Shown here piece by piece: positions 1-7,501 of a stretch of DNA of 12,735 nt. The position numbers and the translations under genes are program-made. The stretch spans positions 1 through 12,735 of the forward strand of contig JAPYTU010000041.1 in assembly GCA_029940715.1 (NCBI GenBank). Reading direction: 5' to 3'. The notes below the pieces were generated by a model. The model saw only the letters and a list, made by a program, of their open reading frames with translations. It was not told the origin of the DNA and did no database searches. Each line of letters opens with the position of its first letter. Position 1 is the stretch's first letter. Origin of the DNA: Cytophagales bacterium. GTDB lineage: Bacteria > Bacteroidota > Bacteroidia > Cytophagales > MED-G16.

Positions 1-121
1 CTTGATCGGACCTTATATTTCCATCGGCATCACGAACAATTACCTGGTAGTTAAAACCTTGTTGAGAGTACCCAGAAAAGGGGTATAAAATAACTAAAAG
101 AAATAAAATATATCCTCTCAT
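1..121 (-). CDS. Secreted protein of the QGFNYQ-start type (N-terminal fragment)
   Basis: An ATG at 121..119 on the minus strand opens a frame that runs without a stop to the window edge, giving 40 codons. The protein starts with a signal peptide (MRGYILFLLVILYPFSGYSQ) and continues QGFNYQVIVRDADGNIRSDQ. The 'QGFNYQ-vvRDadGN' start is familiar from large Bacteroidota secreted proteins, often annotated as tail-fibre-domain, collagen-like or cell-surface proteins, so an exported surface protein is likely. The rest lies outside the window, so the full domain content and length are unknown. It is in the same direction as the WG-repeat gene, 86 bp downstream of that gene's stop, and a candidate promoter of its own lies in the gap. 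The reading frame and signal peptide are seen directly; the family is recalled from pattern. Confidence 0.75.
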   Translation of the reverse strand, partial: MRGYILFLLVILYPFSGYSQQGFNYQVIVRDADGNIRSDQ

Positions 122-143
122 AACTAAGTGACTTTTTAAAAAA

Positions 144-172
144 AAAAATTAACTTTCAGTGTTTTAATGCAA
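144..172 (-). promoter_or_regulatory. Candidate Bacteroidota-type promoter for the secreted protein at 1-121
   Basis: On the minus strand a TTG (172..170) is followed after 18 bp by TAATTTTT (151..144), which matches the Bacteroidota -7 consensus TAnnTTTG at five of six fixed positions. The 18-bp spacer is in the usual range for this class, and a start near position 137 would leave a leader of about 16 bases before the ATG. The sequence is very A/T rich, so a chance match is possible. The rest of the 122-207 gap holds a T5-A11 tract (133-148) and no visible hairpin terminator. Confidence 0.35.
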
Positions 173-207
173 TATTAAACTATTTTCAACTTGTTTAAAA
201 ATAATCA

Positions 208-2958
208 TTAATTAGAGCAATTTAAGTTATCATAATAAGATAAATCCATGGCTTGATTCTTAATAATTTTTCCATTTTCTTTTATCATAAGATTTACAAG
301 AAGCATGGCTTCATCAAGACTTTGCCTGGCAACAAAATAAAAAGTATCATTAATTTCAATTTTTTTAATATCATCATACTTAGGCATTAAAATTTCTCCA
401 AAAATACTTGAGTAGATACCATAACCATCTTTAGAAAAAATTTCTATAAGCTTATTCCCATTTTCTCTAATAAATGAAAAACGATTAAATTCAATTATAA
501 TACTATTATTTTTTATGTTAATTATTGAAAAAGAGTCATTTTTCTTAGCTATTACAAGTGTGTCATTCCACTCAATTATTCTATCAAATTCAAAGTTTAA
601 AACCTCATTTCCCAAAGAATCAATAATTCCATAATAATCATTTTTTTTAGATGAATAATACGTATTACAAATAGGTAAAATAACAGAAGAATACAAAGGG
701 CTAATGACTTGTCGTCTCTGAGAATTATAATTTCCAAACATTTGATCTTTTATAAGAATTATATTTTTTGAATCATTAACTTTTAGACCATCGTATATAG
801 GTTCTAGAATTGTAGATCCAGTTGTATCTACAATACCTTTTTTTCCCTGAAAATCTATATAAAAAAGGGTATTTGATAAAATATTTTTTGGTGCATACCC
901 TTTTATCTTTAGCTTTTCTCCTATGATAATTTTTTTACTTTTTCTATTATTAAGTGCAAGTATTTCAGACTGTGAAATCTTATATTTTTCTGATATTTCT
1001 GAAAAAGTATCTCCATTCTTGACTACATGATAATACTCAACCATAGGTAAAATTCTACCCAAATTATCTAATATGTAATAATCATCACCACTTTGTACTC
1101 TTAAATAACTTACGCTGTTATCTTTATATGGTGATGACATAACAAAAATCTTATCATCATTTTTTAATTCAACCTCTTTACTATTAGGAAAAACTAAATT
1201 GTTTACAATTCCCTTTCTGTACCAGAATACAGAGTCCGTAATAAAAAAAAGAGAATCTACAGAAGACATGACCATATCTCCACTAGACATAGAATACATG
1301 CTCCACTCAGAATTTCTTTTTTCTGCAAAATGTAATGCAGAATATTTTAAATCTTCAAAAAATGTTGAAAAAGGAAATTTAAAAAGTTTACTAAAAATTT
1401 TTATTCCATATTCATTTTTAGATGTCCATCCAAAAGGATGAAAATCTATAAATTGAAGAGTTCTAGGAATAATAATATTTAACTTATCATCAAGAAGTTC
1501 TTCTTCATTTTCAGTAAATAATAATAAAAATCCTGAATCAAAGTACTCATAATCAATATAAAAAAAATTCAAATGATTATTAATGCTTAATCCATCATCA
1601 AAAATTTTTTCACTATTAGAAACCGCAATTAAACCATCCTTTTGAAAAAGGATAAAGGAACCTTCTTGAAATACATCATCAAAAATAAAATTATAAATCC
1701 TCTTTCCTAAAATTGAAAATAATCCATACTTCCCATCTTCTAGCAAAAGGATATATTTACCATCAATAAGGTAGGCATCTTCGTAATTTTTATCAAATAA
1801 TTCATATCCACTCTTATGAATAAGCTTTACCGTTCCATCTGAAAAAATTTTAATTATGCCTTTACCAATATCTTCTGCTAAAGAAAAATTACCTGAATAT
1901 ATTTTATCAAATTTTCTATTATAAATGGTTTTAATTCCACCTTCTTCAACAACAAAAAAATCTGAATTTATAAATGAACATATCACATCTAGAGAATATT
2001 TCCTGTCCGATATTTTTAATATAGTATTACCAGTAGAATCAACAAATCCTATCTTACTATCTTCAAAAAATCCAAGGAGAGGAATCTTGTCAATAGAAGA
2101 TATAGAAGCTAGAGAATCATACAAATTATTATCTATTAGAGCTTTATCAATAAGATCCAATTTTTTATCTACACTATGGTACCACAGATTTAAGGCAAGA
2201 CCAGCATATTTACTATTAGAATAATTGGTTAAAAACTTTACATATCCTGAAGAATTATTTCCTATAGAATAATAAATAAGTAGTTTTTTTTCAATGCTAT
2301 CCCTATAAGGAGTTAATGGGTTTTCAAGCAAAAATATTTCATAAGAGTCAAGTTCACCATCACGCGTTTTCTCTTCAAAAAGTAATCTTTCATAATTTAA
2401 CTGTGCATCTGAAACGTCAATGGCATAAGGATACTTATCTAAAAATAATTTATAAGACTGCCATGTATTCTGATATTTTGCGGTTAAAAATTCAAGGGCA
2501 TTCCTATTTTTTACAACTTCTTTAAAAGAAATAGAAGAAGAATATTTCGTCATATACCTTTCATATTCTTCAACTGTATTTTCTTTAAGAACAAACTTAA
2601 ATTCTATTTTATCAATTACGTCCTCAAGAGAATCTATACTTGTTTTTGTAATGTCAAACTCCATCAATTCAAGGTGTTGTTTTTCATCAACATTTGAAAT
2701 ATTGTCTTTAGAGTTAAGTATAGAAATGTGGGCAGAATCAATACTTATTCTCTCCAAAGAATTCTTTAAGTGTAAGAGTGAATACAAATAATACACTCCT
2801 GGATTATTGGGAGTTTTAATATCCATTTTTTCTAGAATCTCTCTTAACTTTACCAGGTCATTCTTCTGATATAGTTTATAAGCTTTCTTTACATTTTGCG
2901 ATGAAGCTTCAAAACTTATTAATACAAAAAACATAAAGGTGAATAAATTTTTAAACAT
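208..2958 (-). CDS. Secreted WG-repeat protein with an embedded LysM domain
   Basis: The protein has 916 residues. Residues 1-21 form a signal peptide (MFKNLFTFMF...EASSQ). Residues about 22-265 are helical and TPR-like, with recurring 'Y..FL.KYP'-style segments (about 155-260). WG-type repeats (GfvDstGn-Il.p.yd pattern) are visible near 301-320, 409-428, 706-725, 740-760, 775-795 and 845-865; many have lost the tryptophan, as is common in these repeats. Between them, residues 643-686 form a LysM domain (HVVKNGDTFSEISEKYKIS, then a G-EKLKIKG end), a module that binds N-acetylglucosamine-containing glycans such as peptidoglycan. The start is fixed by the signal peptide; its ATG directly follows the TAA of the upstream Asp-box gene, so translational coupling is likely. 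No enzyme motif is visible. A role as an exported repeat scaffold that binds the cell wall or partner proteins is inference. Confidence 0.85.
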   Translation of the reverse strand: MFKNLFTFMFFVLISFEASSQNVKKAYKLYQKNDLVKLREILEKMDIKTPNNPGVYYLYSLLHLKNSLERISIDSAHISILNSKDNISNVDEKQHLELMEFDITKTSIDSLEDVIDKIEFKFVLKENTVEEYERYMTKYSSSISFKEVVKNRNALEFLTAKYQNTWQSYKLFLDKYPYAIDVSDAQLNYERLLFEEKTRDGELDSYEIFLLENPLTPYRDSIEKKLLIYYSIGNNSSGYVKFLTNYSNSKYAGLALNLWYHSVDKKLDLIDKALIDNNLYDSLASISSIDKIPLLGFFEDSKIGFVDSTGNTILKISDRKYSLDVICSFINSDFFVVEEGGIKTIYNRKFDKIYSGNFSLAEDIGKGIIKIFSDGTVKLIHKSGYELFDKNYEDAYLIDGKYILLLEDGKYGLFSILGKRIYNFIFDDVFQEGSFILFQKDGLIAVSNSEKIFDDGLSINNHLNFFYIDYEYFDSGFLLLFTENEEELLDDKLNIIIPRTLQFIDFHPFGWTSKNEYGIKIFSKLFKFPFSTFFEDLKYSALHFAEKRNSEWSMYSMSSGDMVMSSVDSLFFITDSVFWYRKGIVNNLVFPNSKEVELKNDDKIFVMSSPYKDNSVSYLRVQSGDDYYILDNLGRILPMVEYYHVVKNGDTFSEISEKYKISQSEILALNNRKSKKIIIGEKLKIKGYAPKNILSNTLFYIDFQGKKGIVDTTGSTILEPIYDGLKVNDSKNIILIKDQMFGNYNSQRRQVISPLYSSVILPICNTYYSSKKNDYYGIIDSLGNEVLNFEFDRIIEWNDTLVIAKKNDSFSIINIKNNSIIIEFNRFSFIRENGNKLIEIFSKDGYGIYSSIFGEILMPKYDDIKKIEINDTFYFVARQSLDEAMLLVNLMIKENGKIIKNQAMDLSYYDNLNCSN

Positions 2959-5900
2959 TTATTTTTTCTCTCTAGATATATAAGGAACTGATTTTTTTGT
3001 TAACAAAATATTTATTCCATCAACATTTTCAACAACCTTATCTACACCAGTTTTTATAGATACCCATCTGGCATGTAGATCGTTATATCGAATTTTTTCT
3101 CCTCCAGTAAGAGGTGGAAAATTCTGATCTATTGTCATCATTAAATCATACAGTTGATTATCTAACTGATTTCTAAAGTTGATAACATCTTGAAATGTTT
3201 TCTGTTTAGGAGAAATAAGTTTTGATTCTGTATCATTTATTAATTCAATAGTACTCTTGGATAAATCTACAATCTCATTATAGATTTCATTCTCTCTAAG
3301 TCTCTCATTAAGATCTTTAAGCTGATTTCTAACACTTTGAAGTTTAACGAGGCTACTATAAATATTATCGATATCAGAATCAATCTTAGATAACAATTCA
3401 TTTTTGTTATCATAATACTCTTTAGAAATATTTTCTCTAGGATCTGTCAATATTTTAAAAGAGCTAGTCTTTTCATACTCTCCATAAGTAAATTTTACTT
3501 TATAATTTCCAGGAACAACAGAGTATGATCTCATGTATCCATTAGATCCTCGAGGTGTCATCACCCCTTCAGGTGGTTCGTAACCCTCAACATCTAAATC
3601 CCATTTCAAAATCTGAAATTTTCCTTCTTCTTTTATTGCTTGTTTATTTTTATTTTTTTCTTCACTTGAAAAAGATCTTATAAGATCATCTGAATCATCA
3701 AAAATTTCAATCCTTAATTCAGTAGAATCATTTTCTTCAATTTTTCGAATAAAGTATTTCATTTGTAGAGAAAAAGAGGGATTTTCACCTAAAGGCCCTT
3801 GCCTTCTCATTGCTGAAAATAATACTTTATGCTTATCAACTACATCAAAAAAATGCACATTATTTTCTTTTAGTTTAGAAGAAAATTGATGCAATGGTGT
3901 AAGGTCATCAAATATCCAGAAAGCCCTACCCTGAGTTGCTACGATTAAATCGTTATGGTGAACTTTTAAATCTGTTATAGGAACTATTGGTAAATTATGT
4001 TGCCATTTTTTCCATACTTTTCCTCCATCCATTGAGAGATATAAACCTCTCTCTGTACCCGCATACAAGAGTCCTTCTCTTTTAGGATCTTCTCTCACAA
4101 CTCTCACAAAACTATTTTCTTCAATACCTTCATTAAGTAATTTCCAACTTTCACCATAATCTGTAGATTTATAGATATATGGCCTAAAATCATCAAACTT
4201 ATACCTATTAAATGCTATATAAACAGTTGCAGGATTGTGGGGAGATACCTCAATAGCATTTATCATTCCTTCCTCAATATCTGGAGTTATATTCATCCAA
4301 GATTTTCCTCCATCTCGAGTTACGTGTACAAGTCCATCATCTGCTCCTGTATAAATAACATCCTTATTATGTGATGATTCAGCAACATAATAGATAGTAT
4401 GGTATATTTCTCCACCCGCTCCCTCATTAGTAATTGGACCTCCACCAGCTCCCTGATGTTCTTTAACATTTCTTGTTAAATCACTACTTATTTCCTCCCA
4501 ATGTAGTCCCCTGTCACTACTTTTTAATAATTTCTGTGCTGCGTGATAAATGATATTACTATCATGCGATGAAACCAGAATTGGTGCATTCCAATTAAAT
4601 CGATATTTCTGCTCATCAGAAGGCTCTCCCAATCCATTTTCAGGATAAGCCATAATATTTTTAACATTATCTATTTCTAGATTATATTCTTGAATAATTC
4701 CTTGATAACATCCAGCATACATAAATTGTGGATTATCAGGATCAAAGGCAACGTATGAACTCTCACATCCCCCTACACCTGCAATCCAATCTTTCCAACT
4801 AATACCATTACTAAACGTTCTACTTACTATTGCTACTGATGAATTATCTTGCTGACCTCCATATACCCAATAAGGAAATCTATTATCAGCATTTACTCTA
4901 TAAAATTGAGCCGTTGGTTGATTTTTTTGTGTTGACCAAGAGAGACCTCCATCAAAAGTAATATTAGCACCTCCATCATTTGAGTTTATCATATTTTTTG
5001 AATTAGACGGATTAATCCATAGGTAATGATTATCGCCATGTGGTACCTGAACAGGAGAAAATGATTTTCCCTTATCAATTGATTTCATGACAGGAGCATT
5101 TAATACATACACCACATTTTCATCTGATGGATCTGCGTAAATGTGCATATAATACCATGATCTAGCCCTAAGCATTCTATCGTCATTAAGAAGTGACCAT
5201 GTTTTTCCTGAATCATCAGACCTATATAAACCTCCCTCATCAGACTCGATGATTGCATACACAATTTTAGGATTTGCTCTAGAAACAGAAACACCAATTT
5301 TTCCCATAACTTTTTTAGGAAGTCCCACAGTAAGTTCAGTCCACGTCTCTCCACTATCTACTGACTTCCATATGCTGCTTCCATTTCCACCACTCCTAAC
5401 ATACCAAGGTAACCTCTGATGATCCCAAAATGACGCATACAATATCCTTGGATTAGTATAATCCATTGCTAAGTCATTTGCTCCAGAATTAGCATCTACA
5501 AATAATACTTTTTTCCACGTATCTCCTCCATCTAAAGTCTTATAAATTCCTCTTTCAGATGTTGGAGCATAAGGACTTCCTTGTGCTGAAACATACATAA
5601 TATCAGGATTTGTTGGATGTATTCTTACCTGAGAAATATGCTTTGTTTTTTCAAGACCAAGATGTTTCCATGTTTCTCCATTATCAGTAGACTTATATAT
5701 CCCATCACCAGATGAAGTCATTACTCCTCTAACAGGAGACTCTCCCATCCCAACTACAACAATGTTATTATCACTCTCAGAAACTGCAACTGCTCCAACT
5801 GAACCTGTATTAAAAAACCCATCTGAAATATTTTTCCAATTAATCCCCGCATTTTCAGTTTTCCAAACTCCTCCTCCAGTAGTTCCCATATAATAGGTAT

Positions 5901-6081
5901 AATAATTTCCTGTTATCCCTGTTGAAGTGGTAGATCTGCCTCCTCTAAAAGGTCCAATATTTCTCCATTTTCCAAGATCATATAATAATGAATCTTCTAA
6001 ATTTTTCTTTTTCTTATCTAAAGCTGGTGTCATTGCAATAATAAATGACATAAAAACAAGTATTACTATATTGAATCTCAT
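2959..6081 (-). CDS. Secreted Asp-box (BNR/VPS10-like) multi-propeller protein
   Basis: This 1040-residue protein belongs to the large secreted 'glycosyl hydrolase, BNR repeat / VPS10 domain' family (COG4447-like) common in Bacteroidota. A hydrophobic N-terminus (MRFNIVILVFMSFIIAMTPA) is a signal peptide. At least eight Asp-boxes (SxDxGxTW) are visible: residues 131-138, 182-189, 240-247, 288-295, 521-528, 588-595, 639-646 and 683-690. Weaker copies are at about 74-82, 334-341 and 375-382. This predicts tandem beta-propellers over residues 40-730. The family motif 'TQGRAFWIFDD' follows at 716-726, then a beta-rich part and a helical, probably coiled-coil stretch near the C-terminus with many K/E/L/N residues. 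Despite database names, family members usually lack sialidase catalytic residues, and no activity can be assigned here; a binding or peptidase-accessory role is possible. No C-terminal type IX sorting domain is evident. It is first in a two-gene unit with the WG-LysM gene. Confidence 0.85.
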   Translation of the reverse strand: MRFNIVILVFMSFIIAMTPALDKKKKNLEDSLLYDLGKWRNIGPFRGGRSTTSTGITGNYYTYYMGTTGGGVWKTENAGINWKNISDGFFNTGSVGAVAVSESDNNIVVVGMGESPVRGVMTSSGDGIYKSTDNGETWKHLGLEKTKHISQVRIHPTNPDIMYVSAQGSPYAPTSERGIYKTLDGGDTWKKVLFVDANSGANDLAMDYTNPRILYASFWDHQRLPWYVRSGGNGSSIWKSVDSGETWTELTVGLPKKVMGKIGVSVSRANPKIVYAIIESDEGGLYRSDDSGKTWSLLNDDRMLRARSWYYMHIYADPSDENVVYVLNAPVMKSIDKGKSFSPVQVPHGDNHYLWINPSNSKNMINSNDGGANITFDGGLSWSTQKNQPTAQFYRVNADNRFPYWVYGGQQDNSSVAIVSRTFSNGISWKDWIAGVGGCESSYVAFDPDNPQFMYAGCYQGIIQEYNLEIDNVKNIMAYPENGLGEPSDEQKYRFNWNAPILVSSHDSNIIYHAAQKLLKSSDRGLHWEEISSDLTRNVKEHQGAGGGPITNEGAGGEIYHTIYYVAESSHNKDVIYTGADDGLVHVTRDGGKSWMNITPDIEEGMINAIEVSPHNPATVYIAFNRYKFDDFRPYIYKSTDYGESWKLLNEGIEENSFVRVVREDPKREGLLYAGTERGLYLSMDGGKVWKKWQHNLPIVPITDLKVHHNDLIVATQGRAFWIFDDLTPLHQFSSKLKENNVHFFDVVDKHKVLFSAMRRQGPLGENPSFSLQMKYFIRKIEENDSTELRIEIFDDSDDLIRSFSSEEKNKNKQAIKEEGKFQILKWDLDVEGYEPPEGVMTPRGSNGYMRSYSVVPGNYKVKFTYGEYEKTSSFKILTDPRENISKEYYDNKNELLSKIDSDIDNIYSSLVKLQSVRNQLKDLNERLRENEIYNEIVDLSKSTIELINDTESKLISPKQKTFQDVINFRNQLDNQLYDLMMTIDQNFPPLTGGEKIRYNDLHARWVSIKTGVDKVVENVDGINILLTKKSVPYISREKK

Positions 6082-6124
6082 AATTTTATATTTTTGTATC
6101 TTATAAATGTAACATGAAAATTTA
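6082..6124. promoter_or_regulatory. Divergent intergenic promoter region
   Basis: Only 43 bp separate the start codons of the Asp-box gene (minus) and the ceramidase-like gene (plus), so both promoters must lie here or reach into the coding ends. On the plus strand TATTTTTG (6089-6096) is an exact match to the Bacteroidota -7 box TAnnTTTG; a TTG at 6071-6073 lies 15 bp upstream, slightly short for the -33 element. A start near 6103 would leave about 22 bases before the ATG at 6125. On the minus strand TACATTTA (6111..6104) matches the same box at five of six fixed positions but has no good upstream TTG. The plus-strand assignment is the better one. Confidence 0.4.
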
Positions 6125-7501
6125 ATGTTTAAAAGACTTACTATAGCAATACTTTTTACATTTTCACTTTTAGCTCTGGCTATTAAACCGCTAGATAGAT
6201 CTCCATTGGAAGAGAGTTTATATTATCAAAACACGATCAAAGCATTTGATTCTCTAAAAAATAACATGCCTCAACACATTAATGGTGATACCATTAAAGT
6301 TGGATGGGCAAAAAAATCCCTCATACCAAAATACAAAACTCCTATGGCAGGATATGGGGCCAGAAAAGGAGCACATTTTGAGGGTATCGAAGATAGCATC
6401 TGGGTTAGTGCTGTAATCTTTGATAATGGAATTTATCGATCAGCATACATCTCCATGGATTTATTAATTATTCCCCCTACCCTAAACACAGAAAAGTTGG
6501 TAGAAGGATTAGATTTAGAGAGTAAAAATATTTATTTCACAGCTTCCCACACACACTCAAGCATAGGAGGATATCTTGAAAGATTAGCAGGAAATCTATT
6601 TGGAGGAACATTTGATGCTAAAATCTTAGAATTTATAACAAATCAAACTCGAAATGCTATAATTGAAGCTACAAAAAATCTACATAATGCTCGCATAGGA
6701 TATACATCCATTTATGCTGCAGATTATATAACCAACAGACTTGTTGGAGACTCATTAGGAACATATGACCCCTACCTAAGAATGATAAAAATTGAAAAAG
6801 ATAACGGAGAAAATGGAATCATTTTTTCATATTCTGCACACGCAACTTGCTATGGAAGAAAGCAACTAAATCTATCTTCTGATTACCCTGGAAAAGTTGT
6901 AAAAAAACTAGAAAAGAATAAAAAAATTGATTTTGTAGTATATGGCGCAGGTGCTGTAGGAAGTATGAGTCCCCGTTCAAGACATAAAATAGGATCTAAA
7001 AAAGTGATGGAAATAAGTGACGGCATTTCAGAAGAGCTCCTTAATGCTTTCAGGTCAGTGGGAACTAAATACGAATTCAAACTTCATTCAAATACAATTG
7101 ACATACAACTAAGAGAAGAATCTTATAAATTAAATTCTTACTTAATTTTTAGACCTTGGTTATTCAAATGGCTTGTGGGAAATACTAAAAAATACATTTC
7201 ATACCTAAGGATAGGAGAAAATCTTCTTGTCGGCACTCCTTGTGACTTTTCAGGAGAATTAGTTAACCCCATTGAAAATTCATTATCACCTATTGAAAAT
7301 CCATTATCAAATAAAAAGTTAAATTTGATGATAAATAGCTTTAACGGATGTTACATAGGATATGTAACTGATGATAAATGGTATGACAAACACGATATTT
7401 ACACATACGAAACATATACAATGAACTGGTTTGGACCATATAATGGAAAATACATATCTGAATTAATAAAAAAAACAATAGAAATCAATGAGAATAATTA
7501 G
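6125..7501 (+). CDS. Short neutral/alkaline ceramidase-like hydrolase, secreted
   Basis: This 458-residue protein matches the N-terminal catalytic domain of neutral/alkaline non-lysosomal ceramidases, which cleave the amide bond of ceramide to sphingosine and fatty acid with a zinc-bound water. Residues 1-20 form a signal peptide. Family landmarks are present in order: 'VGWAKKSLIP..TPMAGYGAR' (59-80), the metal-binding 'SHTHSSIGGY' (141-150, H142/H144), 'SAHATCYG' (237-244, H239), the 'GSMSP' serine loop (279-283, S282), 'GTPCDFSGEL' (370-379, E378) and 'YIGYVTDDKWY' (410-420, Y413). These align by pattern with the His, His, Glu, Tyr zinc ligands and catalytic Ser of Pseudomonas neutral ceramidase, so the enzyme looks intact. 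Unlike full-size ceramidases (about 650-780 residues) it lacks the C-terminal Ig-like domain, so substrate may differ. An in-frame tandem duplication lies at residues 382-395. It overlaps the downstream glycosidase by 14 bp and is probably co-transcribed with it. Confidence 0.8.
   Translation: MFKRLTIAILFTFSLLALAIKPLDRSPLEESLYYQNTIKAFDSLKNNMPQHINGDTIKVGWAKKSLIPKYKTPMAGYGARKGAHFEGIEDSIWVSAVIFDNGIYRSAYISMDLLIIPPTLNTEKLVEGLDLESKNIYFTASHTHSSIGGYLERLAGNLFGGTFDAKILEFITNQTRNAIIEATKNLHNARIGYTSIYAADYITNRLVGDSLGTYDPYLRMIKIEKDNGENGIIFSYSAHATCYGRKQLNLSSDYPGKVVKKLEKNKKIDFVVYGAGAVGSMSPRSRHKIGSKKVMEISDGISEELLNAFRSVGTKYEFKLHSNTIDIQLREESYKLNSYLIFRPWLFKWLVGNTKKYISYLRIGENLLVGTPCDFSGELVNPIENSLSPIENPLSNKKLNLMINSFNGCYIGYVTDDKWYDKHDIYTYETYTMNWFGPYNGKYISELIKKTIEINENN
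7268..7309 (+). repeat. 21-bp in-frame tandem duplication within the ceramidase-like gene
   Basis: Two adjacent 21-bp units, 7268-7288 and 7289-7309, differ at two positions (CCC/CCT and TCA/CCA). They encode PIENSLS and PIENPLS at residues 382-388 and 389-395. The repeat begins four residues after the predicted metal ligand E378 and adds a seven-residue loop before the strand leading to Y413. The near identity at DNA level, including a synonymous difference, points to a fairly recent slippage duplication. Confidence 0.85.

Noticed and set aside
133..148. T5-A11 tract as a possible intrinsic terminator for the WG-repeat gene
   Set aside because: No stable G/C-containing stem precedes it on either strand; it more likely belongs to the A/T-rich promoter or leader of the next gene.
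1199..2525. Three plus-strand open frames (80, 99 and 69 codons) opposite the WG-repeat gene
   Set aside because: They are antisense to a long, coherent coding region and have composition expected of shadow frames.
5100..5354. Minus-strand 84-codon frame inside the Asp-box gene
   Set aside because: It is a shifted frame within a region where the main frame encodes clear Asp-box repeats; there is no sign of a frameshift.
2959..6081. Sialidase activity for the Asp-box protein
   Set aside because: Asp-boxes mark propeller folding, not catalysis; I could not point to the arginine triad and nucleophilic tyrosine of true sialidases.
6883..7080. Minus-strand 65-codon frame opposite the ceramidase-like gene
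   Set aside because: It is antisense to the serine-loop region of the ceramidase-like enzyme, with no independent support.
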